24,959 nt of DNA, taken from positions 18,134 through 43,092 of the forward strand of contig DGSL01000016.1 of NCBI GenBank assembly GCA_002393965.1. The letters are read 5' to 3'. This DNA is from Bacteroidales bacterium UBA4363. GTDB taxonomy: Bacteria > Bacteroidota > Bacteroidia > Bacteroidales > Paludibacteraceae. Position 1 is the stretch's first letter. Each line of letters opens with the position of its first letter. This document shows, one piece after another, positions 1-4,385 of the stretch. The notes under the pieces are model-generated. The model was not told the origin of the DNA and ran no database searches. It saw nothing but the letters and a program-made list of their open reading frames with translations. Made by a program: the position numbers and the translations under genes.

Positions 1-41
1 ACTACTACTCCACTACTACTCCACTGTTACTCCACTGTCTC
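1..41. repeat. 11-bp direct repeats at window edge
   Basis: Two exact copies of ACTACTACTCC are followed by a variant copy (ACTGTTACTCC) and a partial one. The array is cut by the window edge, so its full size is unknown. No function can be given. Confidence 0.6.
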
Positions 42-178
42 TTTTCTTTTTTTTGCGGGTCCGGAAAAAAAAGATTTTGATGGGGTAGGGGAGCCGTTTG
101 TCTCAAAAGTTTTTCTATAATTTGGGACTCATAAAAATTTCCATCAAGATTGATGGTAAAGTTCACTTTTTCTGCCAT
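5..178 (-). pseudogene. Tape-measure-like gene, 5' remnant (copy 1)
   Basis: A minus-strand reading frame starts at 178 with MAEKVNFTINLDGNFY. It resembles the start of the longer tape-measure remnant at 4073 (MASNSVKFNIEIGGTAY): the same length to the first Gly and the same alternating pattern. After about 20 codons the likeness ends and the frame runs into low-complexity sequence, stopping at 5-7. I read it as the first codons of a tail tape measure gene left beside the divergent small membrane gene at 240. The exact junction is not visible. Confidence 0.5.
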
Positions 179-182
179 ATTC

Positions 183-212
183 TTGTTTTTTTATGGATTT
201 TCAATTATCTTG
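183..212 (+). promoter_or_regulatory. Promoter of small membrane gene copy 1
   Basis: TTG at 183-185, a 20-nt spacer, then TATCTTG at 206-212. The same architecture, including a TATC -7 box, occurs before the three other copies. Transcription would start near 217, which supports the ATG at 240 over start codons near 150. Confidence 0.55.
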
Positions 213-239
213 TTGCCGTTGAGAAAAAAGAACTGTCGT

Positions 240-455
240 ATGATAATTACATTATTAGGTTGGATTATTGCTATTTCTGGATGTGTGTTCTTTGCATTCA
301 TAATTGTGGCGTTGTTTTACTACGCTATTGTCGCTCCAATTCTTTTCATAATCTCACTCTTTAATAAGAAAGTCAAGAATCCATACAAAGAAGACCCTTT
401 CAATGGATCTTCCGGCATACCGAGAGAAATCACCAGAATCATGGGCCCGTTCTGA
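240..455 (+). CDS. Small membrane protein, moron-like (copy 1)
   Basis: This encodes a 71-residue protein starting at the ATG at 240. The frame is open back to 150, but a start there would overlap the divergent tape-measure start (178) and precede the promoter. Residues about 3-45 are strongly hydrophobic (WIIAISGCVFFAFIIVALF), giving one long or two short membrane segments. A basic stretch (NKKVKNPYK) and a polar tail ending MGPF follow. It aligns with copies 3 and 4 around II-x-W near the start and SLF-x-K after the membrane part. With its own promoter and terminator, opposed to phage tail genes, it resembles phage morons; small membrane proteins at such sites often exclude superinfecting phage. 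That role is inference. Confidence 0.6.
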   Translation: MIITLLGWIIAISGCVFFAFIIVALFYYAIVAPILFIISLFNKKVKNPYKEDPFNGSSGIPREITRIMGPF

Positions 456-482
456 CAACTTCATCCCATTTTCCCCATACAC

Positions 483-512
483 AAGCCGTCCTTTCCGGGG
501 CGGCTTTTTTAT
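483..512 (+). terminator. Intrinsic terminator after copy 1
   Basis: AAGCCGTCC, a short loop, GGGGCGGCTT and a T-rich run. It is nearly identical to the terminators after the other three small membrane genes. Confidence 0.8.
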
Positions 513-513
513 T

Positions 514-622
514 TTTTCTTCGCCCGAACATGGCAGAGAGCAGCTCAGCCATGTTCCTCAGCCGGAACTGCTCCAGCCACACCACCTATCTCTATGTTAA
601 AACTTACGGTATTGTTTGCCAT
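514..622 (-). pseudogene. Tape-measure 5' end fused to tail-gene 3' end
   Basis: From 622 the minus strand reads MANNTVSFNIEIGG, the tape-measure start. At GGTGG it passes into DNA that at 4386-4541 encodes the end of another tail protein (VWLEQFRL...MAxLLSAMF). The fused frame stops at 545-547. The upstream protein is likely the small gene that precedes the tape measure, as tail assembly chaperones do in many tailed phages; that identity is inferred from position. Structural coding capacity is lost, and only flanking DNA of the membrane-gene cassette remains. Confidence 0.6.
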
Positions 623-646
623 TGTCAGTTATTTTCAATATCATTG
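615..646 (+). promoter_or_regulatory. Promoter of small membrane gene copy 2
   Basis: TTTG at 615-618, exactly 20 nt, then TATCATTG at 639-646. It overlaps the divergent tape-measure start codon. It matches the Bacteroidetes consensus except for one base in the -7 box. Confidence 0.65.
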
Positions 647-670
647 TAGTGAACTTAAAAACTAAAAGCC

Positions 671-829
671 ATGTTAATGTCATTAGCTGTCATATTAGGT
701 TCAATTCTTGTCATGATCGCCGTGATAGTAACCTTTTTGGCCATTATTTCATTCTTTGCCATTGTTATCAAAGACATCTTAACAGGTAATACCGATAGCT
801 GGGGAGGCGGTCTCTTTGATCCATTCTGA
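671..829 (+). CDS. Small membrane protein, moron-like (copy 2)
   Basis: This encodes a 52-residue protein starting with the ATG at 671, 48 nt from the divergent tape-measure start, the same spacing as in copies 3 and 4. Residues about 3-34 form one hydrophobic helix (SILVMIAVIVTFLAIISFF). A short polar tail rich in Gly ends LFDPF. Sequence similarity to the other copies is weak apart from membrane character and the terminal [GD]PF, yet promoter and terminator are shared. It is therefore a different payload in the same cassette frame. It has no catalytic motifs. Function is unknown; superinfection exclusion is plausible. Confidence 0.6.
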   Translation: MLMSLAVILGSILVMIAVIVTFLAIISFFAIVIKDILTGNTDSWGGGLFDPF

Positions 830-851
830 TAGAGAGCCTTTTTTTCATATC

Positions 852-883
852 AAGCCGTCCTTTCCAGGGCGGCTTTTTTTATT
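852..883 (+). terminator. Intrinsic terminator after copy 2
   Basis: AAGCCGTCC, loop TTTCCA, GGGCGGCTT and seven further T. It is the same element as after the other copies. Confidence 0.8.
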
Positions 884-885
884 GT

Positions 886-994
886 TTTCTTCGCCCCGAA
901 CATGGCAGAGAGCAGCTCAGCCATGTTCCTCAGCCGGAACTGCTTCAGCCACACCACCTATCTCTATGTTGAATTTTACCGAATTGCTTGCCAT
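886..994 (-). pseudogene. Tape-measure 5' end fused to tail-gene 3' end (second junction)
   Basis: The minus strand from 994 reads MASNSVKFNIEIGG, identical to the long tape-measure remnant at 4073. It then crosses at the same GGTGG point as in the 514-622 remnant into the 3' end of the upstream tail gene, and stops at 917-919. The identical junction in two places means the cassette with its flanks was copied after the deletion, or the flanks recombined. Confidence 0.65.
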
Positions 995-1018
995 TGTGAA
1001 ATATTTTTCATATCATTG
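988..1018 (+). promoter_or_regulatory. Promoter of small membrane gene copy 3
   Basis: TTG at 988-990, 20 nt, TATCATTG at 1011-1018. The stretch from about 956 to 1025 is repeated exactly before copy 4. Confidence 0.6.
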
Positions 1019-1043
1019 TAGTGAAACTTAAATACACAAAGCC

Positions 1044-1250
1044 ATGATGTCATTCTTCATTCATATTATCGCTTGGATGCTGTGCATTGGCATGTTTGTG
1101 TTATTTCTGGGGATTGTCTTCTTTTTGTTTTCGCCCATATGGAATGTCATCATCGCCATTGTCAGTCTTTTTTATCCAAAGGCGAAGAAACTGAAGATTA
1201 ACACTGATGTCAGTGGCAACCCTTATGACGACATCCTTGGTCCGTTCTGA
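1044..1250 (+). CDS. Small membrane protein, moron-like (copy 3)
   Basis: This encodes a 68-residue protein starting at the first of two adjacent ATG codons. Hydrophobic segments lie at about 3-28 (HIIAWMLCIGMFVLFLGIV) and 31-45. A basic turn (PKAKKLK) and a polar tail ending ILGPF follow. It is a close relative of copy 4 over the first 55 residues; only the tails differ. Promoter and terminator are its own. The basic stretch after the membrane part predicts a cytoplasmic tail. No enzymatic motif is present. Function is unknown. Position and build suggest a phage moron that acts at the inner membrane. Confidence 0.65.
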   Translation: MMSFFIHIIAWMLCIGMFVLFLGIVFFLFSPIWNVIIAIVSLFYPKAKKLKINTDVSGNPYDDILGPF

Positions 1251-1276
1251 CAACTTCATCCCATTTCCCCATACAC

Positions 1277-1306
1277 AAGCCGTCCTTTCCAGGGCGGCTT
1301 TTTTTA
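1277..1306 (+). terminator. Intrinsic terminator after copy 3
   Basis: The same stem (AAGCCGTCC / GGGCGGCTT) and T run. The shared sequence breaks off a few bases later, where the toxin-like fragment begins. Confidence 0.8.
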
Positions 1307-1642
1307 TTGTTCAGCCGATGGACCGATGCGGAGCTCACCACCGCCACGGCACGTGCCAGGACCGCCAAACAGTTCAGCAAGAACAACAACGCCGACGCTG
1401 TGGTGGAATGGAACAACGGCAAACAGTGGGTCGTGGACTTCAAATGCATGCCGGGGAATGGGGTAAAAATCATTGACAGGCTAAACGACGCCTATGAGCA
1501 AGCAGACTATGCTATAATAAAAGTACAACAATTGAAAACAGAACAGGAAGACAAAATACACAGGTGGTTTATGCAGCACAGATCCTTCAAAGGGATATTT
1601 GTCTATGTTGAAGAGATGCTCAGAGTAGAATGCACAAGATAA
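1307..1642 (+). pseudogene. C-terminal toxin-like nuclease domain fragment
   Basis: About 110 residues are open from the terminator T run to TAA at 1640-1642. No convincing start codon exists, only TTG inside the terminator, so it is the detached end of a larger protein. A charged helix (WTDAELTTATARARTAK) leads to ADAVVEWNNGKQWVVDFK, then GNG and QADYAIIKV. A strand carrying ADAVVE, a second ending DFK, then a helix and QAD-x-[VI]I-x-[VL], is seen in C-terminal nuclease toxins of contact-dependent systems and in the toxin tails of Mu F-like phage head proteins. Family membership is judged by eye. No immunity gene is visible beside it. Confidence 0.4.
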
Positions 1643-1667
1643 AATAAAAAGGCGGTCGAAACCGCCT
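1641..1667 (-). terminator. Terminator closing the minus-strand RNA units
   Basis: On the minus strand this reads GGCGGT, loop TTCG, ACCGCC, then TTTTTATTTT. It is a textbook intrinsic terminator with a stable tetraloop. It works only leftward, since the plus strand lacks a T run. Confidence 0.85.
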
Positions 1668-1668
1668 C

Positions 1669-1716
1669 CAAAAGTAAGCGACCGGCGCCGCAGCACTGAT
1701 CAACTTTTGATGTATG
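1669..1716 (-). ncRNA. Putative structured RNA, unit A
   Basis: This lies leftward of the -7 box at 1717-1724. CAAAAGT (1669-1675) pairs with ACTTTTG (1703-1709) and encloses a GC-rich inner hairpin. The terminator at 1641-1667 follows directly, so a transcript of about 70 nt is expected. There is no reading frame of note. Confidence 0.5.
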
Positions 1717-1751
1717 CAAACATACGATTAATTTATGAAAGAAAGGAGAAT
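1716..1751 (-). promoter_or_regulatory. Repeated promoter block, copy A
   Basis: This is a 36-bp block of which three further good copies (1935, 2157, 2328) and one partial copy (2511) exist. Its minus strand holds TATGTTTG (1717-1724), a perfect TAnnTTTG -7 box. The -33 part is pyrimidine-rich (CTCCTTTCTTTC) without a clear TTTG. The conserved length equals a promoter from about -35 to -3. The plus strand also reads ATGAAAGAAAGGAG, which could be a leader start. Confidence 0.6.
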
Positions 1752-1914
1752 TTATCCACAAAAACACAGCTTGCTGATGGTATGGATGTTTATCTCAATT
1801 TTGTATTACACGATGATGGGAATTTTTATTTGTACACGATCAGTAAGAATATTACCATCTATTAAAAAAAAGAAAGGCCGAATTACCACAGGCGGAAACT
1901 TGCCGCCCCAGTGA
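1735..1914 (+). CDS. Possible 59-residue membrane peptide
   Basis: The frame starts at the ATG inside repeat copy A (MKERRIYP). Residues 13-35 are hydrophobic (LLMVWMFISILYYTMMGIF), followed by a basic part with KKKK. Other repeat copies begin the same way (MKERR, MKERI) but give 14- and 42-residue frames that do not look related. The minus-strand promoter reading explains the repeat better, so this may be chance. Confidence 0.2.
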   Translation: MKERRIYPQKHSLLMVWMFISILYYTMMGIFICTRSVRILPSIKKKKGRITTGGNLPPQ

Positions 1915-1934
1915 GTAAAACAACCTCTCTCACC
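1886..1934 (-). ncRNA. Putative structured RNA, unit B (5' part)
   Basis: The -7 box is at 1936-1943 (repeat block 1935-1970). The predicted start is near 1932, where the RNA opens with GTGAG, paired to CTCAC (plus strand 1911-1915 with 1929-1933). A second stem GGCGG/CCGCC (1891-1895 with 1903-1907) follows, and an 8-base U run lies about 20 nt further left. The 3' end is not defined. Confidence 0.45.
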
Positions 1935-1970
1935 GCAAACATACGATTAATTTAAGAAAGAAAGGAGAAC
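1935..1970 (-). promoter_or_regulatory. Repeated promoter block, copy B
   Basis: It is the same block as at 1716, with TATGTTTG on the minus strand at 1936-1943. One base change removes the plus-strand ATG (TTAAGAAAG), which argues that the conserved element is the minus-strand promoter and not a plus-strand start codon. The following TTATCCACAAAAA is shared with copy A. Confidence 0.6.
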
Positions 1971-2011
1971 TTATCCACAAAAAACAAAGTTTGAGAAATT
2001 CAGAGTTTTCT

Positions 2012-2030
2012 CACTCGTTATTAACGAGTG
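2012..2030. repeat. 19-bp palindrome
   Basis: CACTCGTTA, one base, TAACGAGTG: nine perfect pairs. It lies inside unit C. It could be a protein-binding operator or a hairpin near the transcript's 3' part. Confidence 0.6.
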
Positions 2031-2110
2031 TGTCTTCATTGTAAAAATGGGTGTATTTAAAAACGACAAGGGACTGAGCCTATATTGTATAACAGGATAA
2101 AAGAAGGAAA

Positions 2111-2156
2111 CGAGGTGGCTCAAAAGGTAGAGCCGCAACCCTCGCCCCTCCACACT
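2111..2156 (-). ncRNA. Putative structured RNA, unit C (5' part)
   Basis: The -7 box is at 2158-2165 (repeat block 2157-2192). CGAGG/CCTCG closes an inner GGCTC/GAGCC stem at 2111-2144. The inner arm looks like a tRNA D arm, but no other tRNA arm is present. The predicted RNA starts GTGTGGA, like unit E. Confidence 0.45.
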
Positions 2157-2192
2157 ACAAACATACGATTAATTTATGAAAGAAAGGAGAAT
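2157..2192 (-). promoter_or_regulatory. Repeated promoter block, copy C
   Basis: It nearly repeats the 1716 block, with TATGTTTG on the minus strand at 2158-2165. The plus-strand frame that starts in it stops after 14 codons. Confidence 0.6.
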
Positions 2193-2258
2193 AGACACTT
2201 TTATCGTTTGTACTCTATAACGGACAAATTGAGAGAAACAATGCAGCTGTATTGACGA

Positions 2259-2325
2259 AGAAGACTCCCTAAAACGTTGCCCCCGGGCTACAAGCTTGCG
2301 AAGGTCGTTTTAAGAAGTCTTCTCA
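2259..2325 (-). ncRNA. Putative structured RNA, unit D: 18-bp hairpin
   Basis: The arms 2260-2276 and 2306-2322 pair without a bulge. GAAGACT with AGTCTTC and AAAACG with CGTTTT are Watson-Crick, with four pairs including G-U between them, plus one more pair outside. The -7 box is at 2329-2336, so the predicted start coincides with the foot of the stem. The loop of about 29 nt is GC-rich. Confidence 0.55.
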
Positions 2326-2327
2326 TC

Positions 2328-2363
2328 GCAAACATACGATTAATTTATGAAAGAAAGGATATT
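2328..2363 (-). promoter_or_regulatory. Repeated promoter block, copy D
   Basis: TATGTTTG lies on the minus strand at 2329-2336. The block differs from the others at its end (GGATATT in place of GGAGAA), which on the plus strand places AAAGGA 7 nt before an ATG opening a 31-codon frame (2368-2463). That small frame has no recognisable feature. Confidence 0.6.
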
Positions 2364-2443
2364 AATATGGATTTTAATGTTCCCTTGGTGGAACTGCAAA
2401 TGCGACATCGAGGAATGCGACGACAGAAAAATCTCCCTGTATA

Positions 2444-2508
2444 TGTGGAAAAACCTCGATAGGCGCGGACCATAATGAGGTCCACTTGCACTACCGAGGA
2501 TTTCCACA
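2444..2508 (-). ncRNA. Putative structured RNA, unit E: 65-nt hairpin
   Basis: Three stacked stems are separated by small internal loops: TGTGGAAA/TTTCCACA (8 bp), CCTCGATAG/CTACCGAGG (9 positions, one not Watson-Crick on the plus strand but G-U on the minus-strand RNA), and GCGGACC/GGTCCAC (7 positions, likewise). Both mismatched positions become G-U pairs only in the minus-strand transcript, fitting leftward transcription from the -7 box at 2512-2519. The start site falls at the stem foot. A U run follows about 10 nt later. Confidence 0.6.
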
Positions 2509-2511
2509 CCG

Positions 2512-2545
2512 CAAACATACGAACTTTTTAATAAAGACAAGCTTT
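2512..2545 (-). promoter_or_regulatory. Promoter of unit E
   Basis: The minus strand has TATGTTTG at 2512-2519 and TTG about 18-20 nt upstream. Only the -7 end of the repeat block is shared; the rest is different sequence, yet the promoter form is kept. Confidence 0.5.
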
Positions 2546-2689
2546 TTTACTGCATTTCGTAAAGGTTATAAACTTGTCCACGTCGCACACATCGCCGTGC
2601 ACAGCCGTCACCTTAGCCGTGTAGAGGCTGGCGCGGTTTTTGCTTGCCATATTCTGTATGCTGCGCTTTATTTTGCTCAGTTCATCCAT
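2528..2689 (-). pseudogene. Baseplate spike-like 5' remnant joined to hub-gene piece
   Basis: From 2689 the minus strand reads MDELSKIKRSIQNMASK, then LYTAKVTAVHGDVCDVD. A short helix followed by an OB-fold-like strand is the usual start of gpV/Mu gp45-type spike proteins. At about 2573 it changes to FITFTKC, which resembles SLTKC in the hub remnant at 3092-3172, and stops at 2528. The remnant is thus a spike/hub deletion joint. Assignment as spike is by pattern and position only. Confidence 0.45.
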
Positions 2690-2702
2690 AATTTCTTCGC
2701 TT

Positions 2703-3095
2703 ATGAAAAAGGTTTTGTCCTTTCTTCTTTTATCTCTTTCGATCCCAGCCTTCTGCACGACAGATGTTGAGATCAACGGCTGCGAGGTTACCATTACCGA
2801 CACCTTCGCTGGAGAGCAGACGACCTTCTATGCCTACGGCAATGTCTATGTCGTGACCGACCCGAAGGAACCGGCAGACCTCAAGGTCTATGTATCCTCA
2901 TCTCCCTCTTCTTGTTGCATCTACCGCTGCAAGGACAAGCCTCAAGACTGCGGCGAGTGGCGCTTCGTTAAGAACCGCAAGGATGCCAAGTTCACTATCC
3001 GCTACGTTAAGCAGGATGATGATTACGATTGCCGCATTCGCTTTACTAACAACCGCTCAGAAGCATCCTTCTCAGAAAATTACTTTTCCAATTAG
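2703..3095 (+). CDS. DUF6150-like secreted protein A
   Basis: This encodes 130 residues. The start at 2703 (MKKVLSFLLLSLSIPAFC) gives a typical signal peptide; the frame stays open upstream but overlaps the spike start. The mature part has a Cys-rich N-terminal half (NGCEVTIT, YRCKDKP, DCGEWRF). The C-terminal half has the repeated pattern [KN]NR-x-[DE]A-x-F (FVKNRKDAKF, TNNRSEASF) known from DUF6150 proteins, whose role is unknown. The stop overlaps the stop of the opposed hub remnant. It shares 165 bp exactly with protein B from 2694 to 2858; the rest differs. It probably acts outside the inner membrane. Confidence 0.6.
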   Translation: MKKVLSFLLLSLSIPAFCTTDVEINGCEVTITDTFAGEQTTFYAYGNVYVVTDPKEPADLKVYVSSSPSSCCIYRCKDKPQDCGEWRFVKNRKDAKFTIRYVKQDDDYDCRIRFTNNRSEASFSENYFSN

Positions 3096-3172
3096 CGAGT
3101 AAGCTTCATTCCTAACTTCACCTTGCGCTTCGTTCCGTTTTTTCTACATTTCGTAAGGCTTATAAAACTCTT
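3092..3172 (-). pseudogene. Baseplate hub-like gene, 3' remnant
   Basis: The minus strand reads SLTKCRKNGTKRKVKLG-x-KLTR and stops at 3092-3094. The same ending (NGAKRKVKLGRKLTY) closes the chimeric frame at 3555-4073. It is the 3' end of the phage gene that faced the DUF6150-like cassette, perhaps the Mu gp44/gpD-type hub, which precedes the spike gene in contractile phages. Confidence 0.5.
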
Positions 3173-3177
3173 CGCTT

Positions 3178-3558
3178 ATGAAAAAGGTTTTGTCCTTTCT
3201 TCTTTTATCTCTTTCGATCCCAGCCTTCTGCACGACAGATGTTGAGATCAACGGCTGCGAGGTTACCATTACCGACACCTTCGCTGGAGAGCAGACGACC
3301 TTCTATGCCTACGGCAATGTCTATGTCGTGACCAATCCGAAGGAGTGGGCTGACCTTGATGTCCGTGTGGTGGACTCTCCCAAGAAAGCCACCTACATCG
3401 TCTATCGCTGCAAGGACAAGCCGCAGAAGTGTGGCGAGTGGCGCTTCGTCAAAAACCGCAAGGATGCCAAGTTCACTGTCCGCTATGTCAAACCGGACGC
3501 CGACCACTACGACTGCAACATTTTCTTCACCACCGACCGCTCAAAAGCCGGCTTCTAA
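3178..3558 (+). CDS. DUF6150-like secreted protein B
   Basis: This encodes 126 residues with the same signal peptide and first half as protein A. After residue about 52 the sequences part. B has the more typical DUF6150 pattern: ADLDVRVVDSPKKATYIVYR, then FVKNRKDAKFTVRYV, then FFTTDRSKAGF at the very end. Cysteines are kept at NGC, YRC, KC and YDC. Only a few bases before the ATG are shared with copy A, so the promoter is not evident. The stop codon overlaps the opposed hub stop at 3555-3557. Membership in DUF6150 is recognised by motif; function is unknown. Confidence 0.65.
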   Translation: MKKVLSFLLLSLSIPAFCTTDVEINGCEVTITDTFAGEQTTFYAYGNVYVVTNPKEWADLDVRVVDSPKKATYIVYRCKDKPQKCGEWRFVKNRKDAKFTVRYVKPDADHYDCNIFFTTDRSKAGF

Positions 3559-4073
3559 TATGTCAGCTTCCTGCCTAACTTCACCTTGCGCTTCGCCCCG
3601 TTCTGTCCGAACTCTATCTCCACGCCTGTGACGTAATATCTGGCATCCTCCTTCCGTTCCGTGTCCCTCAGCCTCACCACCTTCTCGCCTCCGCTGTTGC
3701 CGAACGACATCATGGTCTTCTGCGCCTCGATGAGCCCAGCCTTGTCGTGTGGTGTTTCCTTTCCATACTTACTTATGCGGTCGTACATGTCCTTTGCCCC
3801 TTCAGCGTTGCCTCTGTACAGCGTCTTCAGGTTCTGCAGCTGCGTCTCGGCTTCCATTGCCGGCGCGGCGATAGACGAGAGCGCACTCGTAGTATTGCTG
3901 ATAAAGTCGGTTATGGCATTGAATCTGAGTCCTGCATCGCCGAGTGTATTAAACGCCCCCTGCGTTTTGTTCACTTTCACACTCAGGTCGTCCATGGCTT
4001 CGCTGAGCTGGGCAATGCCAGTGTAGGCGGTTCCGCCTATCTCTATGTTGAATTTTACCGAATTGCTTGCCAT
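3555..4073 (-). pseudogene. In-frame chimera: tape-measure N-terminus + hub C-terminus
   Basis: This is a 172-codon minus-strand frame. Residues 1 to about 119 look like a tape measure N-terminus (MASNSVKFNIEIGG, LSEAMDDLSVKVNK, APAMEAETQLQNLKTLY, GLIEAQKTMMSFG). The remaining 50 or so residues are different: RLRDTERKEDARYYVTGVEI and KRKVKLGRKLTY, a hub-like end. Tape measure proteins usually have many hundreds of residues, so most of that gene and nearly all of the hub gene are gone, joined in frame near 3715. A product is possible but can hardly be functional in tail assembly. Confidence 0.6.
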
Positions 4074-4097
4074 TGTGAAATATTTTTCATATCATTG
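4067..4097 (+). promoter_or_regulatory. Promoter of small membrane gene copy 4
   Basis: TTG at 4067-4069, 20 nt, TATCATTG at 4090-4097. It is the same as before copy 3 and overlaps the divergent tape-measure start codon at 4073. Confidence 0.6.
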
Positions 4098-4123
4098 TAG
4101 TGAACCTTTCAATCTTAGAAGCC

Positions 4124-4327
4124 ATGATGTCGTTCTTCCTTCATATTATCGCATGGATGCTGTGCATTGGCGCATTAGTGTTATTTCTGGGGATTGTATT
4201 CTATTTGTTTGCGTCCATCTGGAACATCATCATCATCATTGTCAGTCTTTTTTATCCAAAGGCGAAGAAACTGAAGATCAACATTGACATCAGTGCCGAT
4301 CCTTTAAAAATGGTACGGAGGTGGTAG
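4124..4327 (+). CDS. Small membrane protein, moron-like (copy 4)
   Basis: This encodes 67 residues from the ATG at 4124, 50 nt from the opposed tape-measure start. It is very similar to copy 3 to residue about 57: a membrane segment at 3-28 (HIIAWMLCIGALVLFLGIV), a second at 32-45, then PKAKKLKINIDIS. It then ends ADPLKMVRRW instead of the usual [GD]PF. Either the tail was replaced or a small indel changed the frame. Here the tape-measure flank is longest, so this copy shows best the original arrangement: upstream tail gene, opposed membrane gene, tape measure. Confidence 0.65.
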   Translation: MMSFFLHIIAWMLCIGALVLFLGIVFYLFASIWNIIIIIVSLFYPKAKKLKINIDISADPLKMVRRW

Positions 4328-4353
4328 TAACACTTCATCCTTCCCCCATACAC

Positions 4354-4384
4354 AAGCCGTCCTTTCCAGGGCGGCTTTTTTTAT
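4354..4384 (+). terminator. Intrinsic terminator after copy 4
   Basis: It has the same AAGCCGTCC / GGGCGGCTT stem with a T run as after copies 1-3. Confidence 0.8.
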
Positions 4385-4385
4385 T

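Noticed and set aside
98..364. 88-codon plus-strand frame overlapping copy 1
   Set aside because: It overlaps the membrane gene in another frame, starts upstream of the promoter and has no match in the other cassettes.
2111..2144. tRNA gene (GGCTC-x-GGTAGAGCC looks like a D arm)
   Set aside because: No anticodon arm, T arm or acceptor stem can be found. The likeness is limited to one arm.
1716..2523. CRISPR array
   Set aside because: The repeats are about 35 bp but spaced 170-225 bp apart, the spacers are long and structured, and no cas gene is present.
1641..2545. Retron ncRNA
   Set aside because: No reverse transcriptase and no msr/msd-like long end pairing with a branching G in context. 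Five different hairpins argue against one retron.
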